Source: JAGPUQ01 sp036961295 (GTDB lineage Bacteria; Pseudomonadota; Gammaproteobacteria; Pseudomonadales; Porticoccaceae). From it: a stretch of DNA of 64,000 bases. Positions 54,720 to 62,701 of the stretch are shown here, piece by piece. The DNA is taken from positions 1,178,001 through 1,242,000 of the forward strand of contig JBALVX010000001.1 of assembly GCA_036961295.1 (NCBI GenBank). The letters are read 5' to 3'. A program made the translations under genes and the position numbers. Within the stretch, counting starts at the first letter, position 1. Each line of letters begins with the position of its first letter. The notes beneath the pieces were generated by a model. That model worked only from the letters and a program-made list of their open reading frames with translations, made no database searches and had not been told where the DNA came from.

Positions 54720-55913
54720 TTAAAAGAAAGGATCATTTTTAACCTCGAGCCCGAATAAAACTTTGCCCACGGGTCGATACATTTTTTGCTGCACTACAAT
54801 GTGCGCGCACACAACATTGATATCTCGCAGTAGTCGATCGATGGGGCTATTTGAGCGAATCGCGGTGGAGCCGATCACGTCGTGTATCCGCAGCACCACA
54901 TCGCGGGCTACGCGCGATACCTCCACCAGGCACAGGCGGAATAAGGCCCGTTGCTGCTTCGATATTTCCTCCCCACGGCAGGCGGTGTCCCAAATATCCT
55001 CAATGACTTCGAAGACCCAGGCCCGGGCGGAGCGCAGCGCTGCCTCCGATCGAGCTAGCACCTCGTGGGCCTCGCCCTGTTCCTTAAACAGGCGATTGCT
55101 CGGTTGAACGCGCTTGGTTTCACCGAGTTCATAGAGGTAGTCAAGCGCTGCCCGCGCAATACCCAGCGGAATCGGCGCGTGCGAGAACAGGAATAAGGCC
55201 GGAAATTGATACAGCGGGCCGTCGTGGTAGGCCGAGTAACTTGAGTCGGAAACATGCCCTGCGGGCACGAACACATCAGTCATCGTGTAATCGTAGCTGC
55301 CAGTGCCTCGCATACCCGACACATTCCAACTATCGCGAAGGATATTCACGCTAGTCTTCGGCACCATAACCGAACACACTTCCGGCATTCCGCTGTCACG
55401 CATCTGGACCTCGCCATCCACAGTGACAAAACAACCCGCGGTTATTACATCGGCATGCATACACCCGCTGCCAAAAGACCACTTACCGGTAACTCGATAG
55501 CCACCCTCAACACGCTCGGCATTCCCCCTCGGTGAATATTGCCCCGCTGGAACCACATCCGGATTCGGAAATAACTCCAGCGCCGCAACCGGATCGATGG
55601 TTGAGGCAAGCAGCCCCCCTATCGAGGCGAATGTACCTGCCCAGCCAACCGAACCGTCCATCCGGGACAACTCCTCAAGAACCTCAATCTGCGTCATCGG
55701 GTCGAGTTCGAGTCCGCCCATAGAGCGCGGCCACGATGCGCGAAACAGACCGGTAGCACGCAAGGCTTCCACCAGATCGTCGGGCAGACAGCCTTCGGCT
55801 TCGATCGAATCCGCCGCCGCCCTGATTTGCGGTTCAAGTGCTTTGATGCGTTCAAGCAGTGATGTGTCGTCGAACGTTGGGGTTAAAGAATGATTAGCTA
55901 CTTCGGTGCTCAT
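54720..55913 (-). CDS. Acyl-CoA-dehydrogenase-fold flavoprotein, group D monooxygenase-like
   Basis: A 397-residue protein. It has the N-terminal helical domain (ALEPQIRAAADSIEAEGCLPDDLVEALRATGLFR), a central FAD strand domain with GGYRVTGKWSFGSG, and an Acyl-CoA_dh_2-type C-terminal bundle (RLCLVEVSRVARDVVLRIHD). This layout, lacking the catalytic Glu region of true dehydrogenases, is typical of two-component flavin monooxygenases such as HsaA, HpaB-like and DszC relatives. A partner flavin reductase is not adjacent. It could hydroxylate an aromatic or steroid-type ring. Confidence 0.88.
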   Translation of the reverse strand: MSTEVANHSLTPTFDDTSLLERIKALEPQIRAAADSIEAEGCLPDDLVEALRATGLFRASWPRSMGGLELDPMTQIEVLEELSRMDGSVGWAGTFASIGGLLASTIDPVAALELFPNPDVVPAGQYSPRGNAERVEGGYRVTGKWSFGSGCMHADVITAGCFVTVDGEVQMRDSGMPEVCSVMVPKTSVNILRDSWNVSGMRGTGSYDYTMTDVFVPAGHVSDSSYSAYHDGPLYQFPALFLFSHAPIPLGIARAALDYLYELGETKRVQPSNRLFKEQGEAHEVLARSEAALRSARAWVFEVIEDIWDTACRGEEISKQQRALFRLCLVEVSRVARDVVLRIHDVIGSTAIRSNSPIDRLLRDINVVCAHIVVQQKMYRPVGKVLFGLEVKNDPFF

Positions 55914-56403
55914 TGTATTTTTTATCTCCAGATGCTTTTATTTCCAGGCGCTCTTGTTTCCAGCTGCTCTTGTTTCCAGTATAGGTGCAGAGAGAACCGC
56001 TTTAAGCGTATTTAAGACTAAAGGGCCTTCAAAAACTATACTGCATCTATTTTTCGATATCTACAAACTGCGTAACAGTGGTACTCAGGCAAGGTGATTT
56101 TTGAACAAGCAACCAAGATAAGCGGAGAGTGCTTTAACAACCCACCTTAGAGCCAAAGTAACTGATTGCTTTTCAGACCTACTCGAATATGATGGACGGA
56201 CAAGGAAAAACATAAAAATATCGAAGGAAGGAACACTATTTCAGCTCACAAGGCACTCGAAAACCTCCAACCTATTGTTTTCAAGAACAATAAAATCAAG
56301 AGCTTTGCTTTGCGTCTTGGGATAGGGTGTCAATGTGAGATAGTGCCAACGTCCTTATAATTCACTGTTAGCCCCCAAAGTCATAACCTCAAGGAGAATA
56401 GAC
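55914..56403. other. Gap upstream of TIR unit
   Basis: It contains short degenerate CAGGCGCTC/CAGCTGCTC repeats near 55930-55985. A frame of about 64 codons without a start codon lies at about 56134-56325 (LTTHLRAKVTDCFSDLLEYDG), possibly decayed. CACTGTTAGCCCCC at about 56364 could be half of an attC core in front of the TIR gene, but no partner box is found. Confidence 0.4.
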
Positions 56404-56796
56404 ATGGCAACAAAAAAAAGAGTTTTTATTAGCTTCGACATAGATCATGACGAAGGAACCAAAACAATGCTTGCTGGACAAGCTGATTTACCAGATAGTC
56501 CTTTTGATTTTAAAGATGCCTCCGTAAAAAATCATCTTACCGGTGACTGGAAAGATAAAGTCCGCCGACGAATGGATAATATTGATGTTGTTATAATACT
56601 CTGTGGCACAAGTACGCATACTGCAAGTGGTGTTGCTGCTGAACTAACTATTGCAAAAGAAATGAAAAAACCTTATTTCCTTTTATCAGCATATAAAGAT
56701 AAAAGCTGCACTAAGCCGACATCTATAACGACTGGAGACAAGCTTTATGATTGGACTTGGCCAAACCTGAAAGCGCTTATCAATGGTGGTCGTTAA
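56404..56796 (+). CDS. ThsB-like TIR domain protein (DUF1863)
   Basis: A 130-residue single TIR-like domain of the MTH538/DUF1863 type. The strand RVFISFDIDHDEG, DSPFDFKDASV, the helix block VRRRMDNIDVVIILCGTSTHTASGVAAELTIAKEM (Glu80 at the NADase position) and PYFLLSAYKDK match ThsB of Thoeris systems. There TIR enzymes sense phage and make a cyclic-ADP-ribose-type signal from NAD. It has a strong ribosome site AAGGAG. Five bases separate it from the next gene. A defence role is inferred. Confidence 0.85.
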   Translation: MATKKRVFISFDIDHDEGTKTMLAGQADLPDSPFDFKDASVKNHLTGDWKDKVRRRMDNIDVVIILCGTSTHTASGVAAELTIAKEMKKPYFLLSAYKDKSCTKPTSITTGDKLYDWTWPNLKALINGGR

Positions 56797-56801
56797 GTTC
56801 A

Positions 56802-57605
56802 ATGAAATTATTCGTCATACATCGGTTTAAAGATAGGAAGCAAGCAAAGGAGAAGCTAAAGAATATTGCGCAAAGTTTATCAATAGAATTACGGCCCATA
56901 TTTTTAAATAGCTCTGGTGGTGAAGAATGGAAACAAAAAGCAGAAATATCTATAAGCCAGGCAGAAGCAGCAATAGTATTTAATCCTAGTTCTTGCGAAA
57001 AATCAGATAACGCAAAATGGGAGATTGAAAAAGTAAAAAGGGCTGGTTTAGAAATTATCGAGCTTAGTAAAAATGGTGATAATTCTATTGGAATTTCTAG
57101 GCTAGGGTCACTCTATGAATTAAAGGAAGAATTTAAGGGTTGCTTCTCATCGAATAACGAAGATGTTTTTGAATTATATAAATTAATGATTGAATCGTCA
57201 GAAAGCTTGATTCAAAGACGACAAAAAACAAACGCATTCTTTATCACTGCAATTGGTAGTTTGCTCGCTATCGCAGGTTTATTGGTAAAAACTGGGGCAA
57301 TAAATACTGGGTCAATAGGAATATTATATGGGTTCTCTGTTGTTGGCCTGCTCTTGTGTAATTCGTGGCGCAACCTTATTGATAATTACGGTAAACTTAA
57401 TAAAGCAAAATTTGATGTTATTCTCCGTTTAGAGAAAGATCTTTCAGCTCAAATATATTCCGCAGAATGGGTGTCACTTGGTAAAGGATTGCGTCCAAAG
57501 AAATATAGGTCTTTTACTTCGACTGAAAAGAATGTGCCTTTGTTCTTTGGCTTGCTGATAGTTGTATTAACATTAATTGCCGTAGTGCGGCAGATATGGG
57601 GCTAA
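56802..57605 (+). CDS. TIR-like domain fused to RipA-type membrane domain
   Basis: A 267-residue protein starting at ATG 56802 (MKLFVIHRF); a longer TTG start would overlap the TIR gene and is not preferred. Residues 1-120 are a TIR/nucleotide-sensor-like fold: FVIHRFKDR, EEWKQKAEISISQAEAAIVFNPSS, and NAKWEIEKVKR at the position of the E-helix. From 121 it is a RipA-family-like membrane module: helix 144-163, helix 171-187, the block NLIDNYGKLNKAKFDVI and EWVSLGKGLRPKKY, and helix 245-263. With its neighbour this suggests a signal-gated membrane effector. The stop codon is part of the attC-like site. Confidence 0.82.
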   Translation: MKLFVIHRFKDRKQAKEKLKNIAQSLSIELRPIFLNSSGGEEWKQKAEISISQAEAAIVFNPSSCEKSDNAKWEIEKVKRAGLEIIELSKNGDNSIGISRLGSLYELKEEFKGCFSSNNEDVFELYKLMIESSESLIQRRQKTNAFFITAIGSLLAIAGLLVKTGAINTGSIGILYGFSVVGLLLCNSWRNLIDNYGKLNKAKFDVILRLEKDLSAQIYSAEWVSLGKGLRPKKYRSFTSTEKNVPLFFGLLIVVLTLIAVVRQIWG

Positions 57606-57696
57606 CAAATAGCTCCAGCGGACAATTCAAAGCGGAATTTGTTTTGCCTTCGCAAAAACATGCCGCTTTGAATTGCCGCTGAGCAAGGCGTTATGG
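57600..57696 (+). other. attC-like integron recombination site
   Basis: CTAAC (57602-57606) faces GTTATG (57690-57695). Inside, CAGCGGACAATTCAAAGCGG pairs with CCGCTTTGAATTGCCGCTG over 19 bp, leaving one unpaired A on one arm: the extrahelical base that is a hallmark of attC. Unpaired spacers (AAATA / GCCTT side) and the inner hairpin TTTTGC-CTTC-GCAAAA complete the picture. The downstream core box runs into an ATG, as in cassette arrays. No integron integrase is in the window. Confidence 0.85.
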
Positions 57697-57800
57697 CTAA
57701 ATCAGAGATCAAAAGGTTGATCTCCACTTTCGGCAGAATATCTATCGAGAGGTCTATACCAGCAATACTACGTTATTCGAACTTCAAAAAAATTGAGTAA
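57693..57800 (+). CDS. Possible small cassette protein
   Basis: A 35-codon frame, MAKSEIKRLISTFGRISIER then SIPAILRYSNFKKIE, starts on the ATG inside the attC core box. It is basic and amphipathic. It could be the start of a following cassette gene, truncated at tRNA-Leu's flank, or a chance frame. No ribosome site of its own is seen. Confidence 0.3.
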   Translation: MAKSEIKRLISTFGRISIERSIPAILRYSNFKKIE

Positions 57801-58012
57801 TAAGTGAGTTGTCGGTGGTGACTTGAACCACGCAACGAAAAGAAGCTAAAGAATCTCTTCCTTGAATATCAAGAGTATATGTAGAAGTTGCCTTATCTCT
57901 CATGACTGACATACTTCCGCTCGCACCGCCTACATTACGCCTACATTTAAGAAAGGGCTGACGTACTCACAACATGTCCGAAAGAAAAATTACTGTAACT
58001 TATTGATTTTAT
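57801..58012. other. Spacer before tRNA-Leu
   Basis: Beyond the attC-like site and the small frame, no gene, repeat or terminator is recognised in this stretch. It lies downstream of the tRNA-Leu 3' end. Confidence 0.4.
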
Positions 58013-58100
58013 TGGTGCCCGGAGCCGGAATCGAACCGGCACGGTGTTGCCACCGAGGGATTTTAAGTCCCTTGCGTCTACCAATTTCGCCATCCGGGCA
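58013..58100 (-). tRNA. tRNA-Leu (anticodon TAA)
   Basis: The minus strand reads GCCCGGATGGCGAAATTGG, the anticodon loop CTTAAAA, a long variable arm (CGGTGGCAACACCG), T-arm GGTTCGATTCC and GGGCACCA. It is complete and class II, with encoded CCA. It is the counterpart of leuZ in the E. coli pgsA-glyW-cysT-leuZ cluster. Confidence 0.97.
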
Positions 58101-58215
58101 GTGCGTTGCGTAACTCTATGATGACTGTTTCTATCTAGTTGCCAGCGCTGTGCGCTGGTCTTGCTACCGCTATCGGCGTCCTGCCTCCCGCGGCACTTGT
58201 GCCTCCTGCACATCG

Positions 58216-58241
58216 TACCAATTTCGCCATCCGGGCAGTGC
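58216..58241 (-). repeat. Duplicated 5' end of tRNA-Leu
   Basis: 26 bases are identical to 58079-58104 (the 5' end of tRNA-Leu and its leader GCAC). The following sequence (58120-58215) is G+C-rich, does not fold as a tRNA and lacks the T-arm. It is a partial duplicate between the real tRNA-Leu and tRNA-Cys, in the position where E. coli has cysT/glyW spacer. Confidence 0.85.
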
Positions 58242-58284
58242 TTTGGTGATTAGATGATGGCATGTATCTAAATGGTTTTGAAGT

Positions 58285-58358
58285 TGGAGGCGCGGGTCGG
58301 AATCGAACCGGCGTTAACGGAGTTGCAGTCCGCTGCATGACCACTCTGCCACCGCGCC
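58285..58358 (-). tRNA. tRNA-Cys (anticodon GCA)
   Basis: The minus strand reads GGCGCGGTGGCAGAGTGG, then GCGGACTGCAACTCCGT with anticodon GCA, T-arm GGTTCGATTCC and CCGCGCCTCCA. Complete with encoded CCA. It lies between pgsA and tRNA-Leu, the expected order. Confidence 0.97.
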
Positions 58359-58550
58359 TACACATTCAAAACCACTCTTACCTGACTAAATTACCTAACT
58401 AAATTACCTAACGAAATTGCCTAACTAATTTAGGGGCGCGATTGTACCCGAGGGTGCTGGTATTGAACAGAGGCGCACGTCGAGAATGGATCACTTGCCT
58501 ATTTCAGACGGTGCATTGTCACCGGTATGCCCATAGTGCTACTCATAGCT

Positions 58551-59195
58551 CTACTCAATGTTCTGCTCAATGTTCTGATCAATGCTCTGCGAGTTACTCA
58601 CGTCGCTATCCCTTGTCGAAGACGAAGTCGATTGCAGGTTTGCGGCACTAAATAGCTCGGGCCAGGCGGCGCGGAGGTAGATCACCATTGACCACAGGGT
58701 GAGTACGGCGGCGGCGTAAAGCAGCACTTGTGCGAGCACATTGAATAGCGGGAACATCGCCGGGTTAAACAGCAACAGGGCAATAATGGCGATCATCTGT
58801 AAGGTGGTTTTGACCTTGCCGATATAGGAGACCGCAACGCTGGCGCGCTTGCCGAGTTCGGCCATCCACTCGCGCAGTGCGGAAATGACGATCTCGCGGC
58901 CGATAATCACCATGGTAGGAATGGCAAAAACCAAGGTGGAGTGACGTTCGAGCAAAATAACCAGGGCGACGGCGACGATCAATTTGTCGGCCACCGGATC
59001 CATAAAGGCACCGAAGTTGGTTTCCTGCCCAAGTTTGCGGGCAAAGTAACCGTCGAGCCAATCTGTTATAGCCGCAAGACCAAAAATCGCGGCACTGGCA
59101 AGATAACTCCACTGCCAGGGTAGATAAAATACGATGACTAGCAGGGGTATTAGCGCGATGCGCAGCAAGGTCAAAGAATTGGGGAGATTAAACAT
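58551..59195 (-). CDS. pgsA: Phosphatidylglycerophosphate synthase PgsA
   Basis: A 214-residue membrane enzyme making phosphatidylglycerol phosphate from CDP-diacylglycerol and glycerol 3-phosphate. The CDP-alcohol phosphotransferase motif is complete: D-W-L-DG-x2-AR-x8-G-x3-D-x3-D in WLDGYFARKLG and AFMDPVADK. It has several helices. The C-terminal 35 residues are an extra Ser/Gln/Asn-rich tail (NSQSIDQNIEQNIE) containing a small sequence repeat. It is 27 bp after uvrC. Confidence 0.96.
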   Translation of the reverse strand: MFNLPNSLTLLRIALIPLLVIVFYLPWQWSYLASAAIFGLAAITDWLDGYFARKLGQETNFGAFMDPVADKLIVAVALVILLERHSTLVFAIPTMVIIGREIVISALREWMAELGKRASVAVSYIGKVKTTLQMIAIIALLLFNPAMFPLFNVLAQVLLYAAAVLTLWSMVIYLRAAWPELFSAANLQSTSSSTRDSDVSNSQSIDQNIEQNIE

Positions 59196-59222
59196 ACAAG
59201 GAATCCATTAGCGCCGGTAAAC

Positions 59223-61073
59223 TTACCGGTTGTGAAGGTCGCTGTAAATAGCTTCGGCCACTTTACGGTTAATATTCGGTACTTTCATCAAATCGGCGAC
59301 GCTGGCTTTCTCCACGGAGCCAAGACCACCGAAGTGACGCAGTAGCTCACGCCGTCGTTTTGGCCCGACACCGGGAATACCTTCGAGGGGTGAGGTGCGA
59401 CGCTTGCGGTCACGACGCTGGCGATGACCGGTGATGGCAAAGCGATGGGCTTCGTCGCGAATCTGCTGGATCAGCAACAAACTATTGGCATCGGCGACAA
59501 TCTCCTCCACCTTGTCATCAACGCTAAGCAACAGGGTTTCTAGTCCCGGCTTGCGACTACTACCCTTGGCGACGCCGACGATCAGCACGCCGACCACGCC
59601 TAACTCTTCCAGCACTTTACAGGCAATGCCCAACTGGCCTTTGCCTCCGTCGATAAACAGGATGTCCGGCAGCTTACCCTCCCCCTGCTGCAAGCGTTTG
59701 TAGCGGCGCTGTAAGGCCTGCTCCATCGCGGCGTAGTCATCGCCAGGAGTAATGCCGTCGATATTAAAACGACGGTAGTCGGACTTCAGCGGCCCGTCGT
59801 CACCAAACACCACGCAAGATGCCACCGTAGCCTCACCACTGCTGTGACTAATGTCGAAGCATTCCAAACGCTGGGGGATTTCCTGTAAGTCGAGGGTTTC
59901 GGCCAAGGCTGCCATGCGTTGTTGAGTACTGCGCGATGCCGCCAGGCGGCCACTCAGGTTCTGCTCGGCGGTACGTGCGGCTAGTTCAACCCACTTACTG
60001 CGGGTGCCGCGACTAACGCACTTCACCACTACCTTATGACCGGAGGCGATACTTAAGGCCTCTTCCAATAGCGCTTTATCCTCCAGCGCTACCGATGTCA
60101 CCACCTCTTTGGGGATATCCACTCCGCCACCCCCTTTGAGCCCCCCGCCACCTTTAAAATAGCTGTGGGGAATAAATTCAGCCAACACTTCACTTCTATC
60201 GGCGTCGATGGGAATGTTGGGATAAAAGCTGCGGCTACCCAACATGCGGCCGTGGCGAATGTAGAGCACATGAACGCAGGCTTTATTACCCGCCACTGCC
60301 GCATCGATGACGTCGATATTGGCGTTGCCGGATTCAATCACCTGCTGGGCCTGGATTTGGCGCAAGGCGGCAATTTGGTCTCGAAATTGCGCAGCGAGTT
60401 CGAAGTCCAGCGCTGCGCTGGCGCGCTCCATATCCCGCTCCAGCTCCCGCATTAGCGGCTGAGCTTTGCCTTCGAGAAACATCCGGGTGTGGCGTACGTC
60501 GCGCTGATAATCCTCGGCGGAAATAAGCCCCACGCAAGGCGCGGTACAGCGTTTGATTTGATATTGCAGGCAGGGCCGGGAACGGTTTTTAAACACCGTG
60601 TCTTCGCACTGGCGCACGCGAAAGGTGCGCTTTAAAAAATTCATACTTTCGCGCACGGCAAGCACACTGGGGAAAGGCCCAAAATAAGCGCCTTTGGCAC
60701 GCTTGGCACCGCGATAAAACGACAACCGTGGAAACTCGTCCCGGTCGGAAAGGAAGACGTAGGGGTAGGACTTATCGTCCCGAAATAAAATATTGTAGGG
60801 CGGCCGCAGCTGCTTGATTAGATTTTGTTCGAGGATCAGTGCTTCCAGTTCGGAAGCGGTGACGGTGACATCGATATTGCAGATTTTTTTAACCAGCGCG
60901 GCAGTTTTAGGCGCCAGCCCGGAACTGCGAAAATAACTGCTGACCCGCTTGCGCAGGTTTTTAGCTTTACCGACGTACAGCACCTTGCCGTCGTCGCCCT
61001 GCATTTGGTAGACGCCGGGACGCTCGGTCAGATTTTTAAGAAATACTTTTGCGTCAAACGCCATGCAGGTCAC
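59223..61073 (-). CDS. uvrC: Excinuclease ABC subunit C
   Basis: A 616-residue dual-incision nuclease of nucleotide excision repair. It has the N-terminal GIY-YIG nuclease (GVYQMQ, LYVGKAKNLRKRV), the cysteine-rich block CLQYQIKRCTAPCVG, the UVR motif (MERASAALDFELAAQFRDQI), the C-terminal RNase-H-like nuclease (ECFDISHSSGEATVAS, FIDGGKGQL) and two helix-hairpin-helix units (LEGIPGVGPKRRRELLRHF, KVPNINRKVAEAIY). Normal length. The start may be the second Met (MAFDAKVFL). It lies in the uvrY-uvrC-pgsA order. Confidence 0.97.
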   Translation of the reverse strand: MTCMAFDAKVFLKNLTERPGVYQMQGDDGKVLYVGKAKNLRKRVSSYFRSSGLAPKTAALVKKICNIDVTVTASELEALILEQNLIKQLRPPYNILFRDDKSYPYVFLSDRDEFPRLSFYRGAKRAKGAYFGPFPSVLAVRESMNFLKRTFRVRQCEDTVFKNRSRPCLQYQIKRCTAPCVGLISAEDYQRDVRHTRMFLEGKAQPLMRELERDMERASAALDFELAAQFRDQIAALRQIQAQQVIESGNANIDVIDAAVAGNKACVHVLYIRHGRMLGSRSFYPNIPIDADRSEVLAEFIPHSYFKGGGGLKGGGGVDIPKEVVTSVALEDKALLEEALSIASGHKVVVKCVSRGTRSKWVELAARTAEQNLSGRLAASRSTQQRMAALAETLDLQEIPQRLECFDISHSSGEATVASCVVFGDDGPLKSDYRRFNIDGITPGDDYAAMEQALQRRYKRLQQGEGKLPDILFIDGGKGQLGIACKVLEELGVVGVLIVGVAKGSSRKPGLETLLLSVDDKVEEIVADANSLLLIQQIRDEAHRFAITGHRQRRDRKRRTSPLEGIPGVGPKRRRELLRHFGGLGSVEKASVADLMKVPNINRKVAEAIYSDLHNR

Positions 61074-61167
61074 CGTTACGGACCCGTCTATTGTACTTAT
61101 TTTTAAACTGTTTATTTATAAACGCAGTTATTGATAAACCCGACAACTAGTGATTGATCAACAGCCA

Positions 61168-61818
61168 TTAAACCACTTCGCTGGGATCGACTAAGCCGAG
61201 CTTCACGGCAACCAGCGTCAGTTGAACGTCGTTGGTAACACCGAGCTTGTCGTAAATGCGGTATTTGTAGGTATTAATAGTTTTCGGGCTGATATTAAGC
61301 ACCGCCGCCACTTCGTTGGCCCGGTGCCCGCTGGTGATCATCTGCGCTATTTGCAGCTCCCGCTGGGACAAGCTCGCCAGGGGGGAATCTTCCTGCCCAG
61401 GATCGAGCCGCTTAAGCACCAGCTGTTGGGCAATGGCCGGGCTGATGTAAACCTTATTTTCGATAACGGTTTGCAGCGCGGTCTGGATTTCCTCCCGATC
61501 GGCATTTTTGGTGATGTAACCGGCCGCGCCCGCTTTGAGCAGTTGGGTGGGATAGATTTCGTCCGTGTAGACACTAACGACTATTACTTTGACTTTGGAA
61601 TTAGCCGCCAGTAAACGCTTAGTGGCTTCCAGACCGCCAATGCCGGGCATGCGGATGTCCATAAACACAATATCGGGTCGTAACTCCCGCGACAGTGTGA
61701 TCGCCTGCTCACCGCTGGACCCCTGCCCCACGACCTCCACGCCGGGAACCGATTCCACGAGACTACAGATACCCATGCGCACCACATCGTGATCATCTAC
61801 TACCAATGCTTTTAACAT
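61168..61818 (-). CDS. uvrY: Response regulator UvrY/GacA
   Basis: A 216-residue NarL/FixJ-type regulator. The receiver domain has D8-D9, phospho-acceptor D54 in FMDIRMPG, and Lys in GYITKNA. A LuxR-type helix-turn-helix follows (LSQRELQIAQMITSGHRANEVAAVLNISPKTINTYKYRI). Immediately upstream of uvrC, as is standard for GacA/UvrY of the BarA/GacS pathway that turns on csrB/rsmZ small RNAs. That assignment rests on position and sequence. Confidence 0.94.
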   Translation of the reverse strand: MLKALVVDDHDVVRMGICSLVESVPGVEVVGQGSSGEQAITLSRELRPDIVFMDIRMPGIGGLEATKRLLAANSKVKVIVVSVYTDEIYPTQLLKAGAAGYITKNADREEIQTALQTVIENKVYISPAIAQQLVLKRLDPGQEDSPLASLSQRELQIAQMITSGHRANEVAAVLNISPKTINTYKYRIYDKLGVTNDVQLTLVAVKLGLVDPSEVV

Positions 61819-61992
61819 GACGACACTCCTTGTGCACTTCTTCCGTGACAGCTGTTTATTAATACTACCGACTAGCGCTTAGAGACTAACACTGAAAACT
61901 CCAGTTCGCTATAACTGTGCGATTTTTCCAACAAAAACAGTATAAGTCAGGCGCTTGCCATGAACCTTATTCCTATAGTGATAGCTATAGCT

Positions 61993-62559
61993 TTATCTCA
62001 CTACCTGTCGAAAGGTAATACTAATTCGGGCTTCGCACTGATCTTTAGTCTTCGCAATGCGATGGGCCCAGTACTGCTGCATGGCGCCCGCCATTACCAG
62101 TAGCGAGCCGTGCTGTAACTCCAGTTTGTAACGCAGATCCTTGCGGGTTTTATGGCGCAAATCAAAACGCCGCGTCGCGCCGATGCTGAGTGCGGCAATC
62201 ACCGGCCTGGAACCCAGCTCGCGCTCGTCGTCGCTGTGCCAATCCACGCTATCGCTACCGGAGCGATAATAATTAAGTAAGGCGCTGTTAAATACCCCGC
62301 CGGTGGCCGCTTCCACTTGCTGTTTTAAGGCGGTGAGCTGTGGTGTCCAGGGATTTAAATCTAAACGCATCCCCGAATAACCATAGTGCGTCGCTTTATC
62401 GCCGTACCAGGCGTTCAAACGCGGGATCAGGCATTCGCGACCGGCAATGTGCAGACGACTTTGCTGCCAGGGGGTCGCCGCAATAATATCGTTCAGGTGC
62501 TGATCGGCTATGTCGGCGGGTAAAAAATCCGGGGCGTAGTGTAGCTCGCCATCCGGCAA
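61993..62559 (-). CDS. AlkB-like 2-oxoglutarate/Fe(II) dioxygenase
   Basis: A 188-residue oxygenase of the AlkB family that removes alkyl groups from nucleic acid bases. The iron ligands are H-x-D in DWHSDDE and the later His in WAHRIAKT. The 2-oxoglutarate Arg is in EARISITFR. NYYRSGSDSVDWHSD and LLVMAGAMQQYWAHRI are typical of the AlkB subgroup related to human ALKBH2/3. Complete. It lies between murB and uvrY on the same strand. Confidence 0.93.
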   Translation of the reverse strand: MPDGELHYAPDFLPADIADQHLNDIIAATPWQQSRLHIAGRECLIPRLNAWYGDKATHYGYSGMRLDLNPWTPQLTALKQQVEAATGGVFNSALLNYYRSGSDSVDWHSDDERELGSRPVIAALSIGATRRFDLRHKTRKDLRYKLELQHGSLLVMAGAMQQYWAHRIAKTKDQCEARISITFRQVVR

Positions 62560-62701
62560 AGTAATGACTTCAAAGGCGCTGCTTGAGGCGTTTCCCGTCG
62601 CTGGATCCGACTGACCAAATAAGGATAAATTATTTATTGCGAAGTCCTCTTATACACCCGGCGTTTTATAGCCCCAGTTACCATCCAAGCTACCGTCCAA
62701 G

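Noticed and set aside
56134..56325. Small gene upstream of the TIR unit
   Set aside because: About 64 open codons but no start codon or ribosome site, and no similarity recognised; noted only as possible decayed sequence.
58105..58241. Second class II tRNA next to tRNA-Leu
   Set aside because: After the shared 5' end the sequence cannot form anticodon, variable and T arms and lacks the GGTTCGA T-loop.
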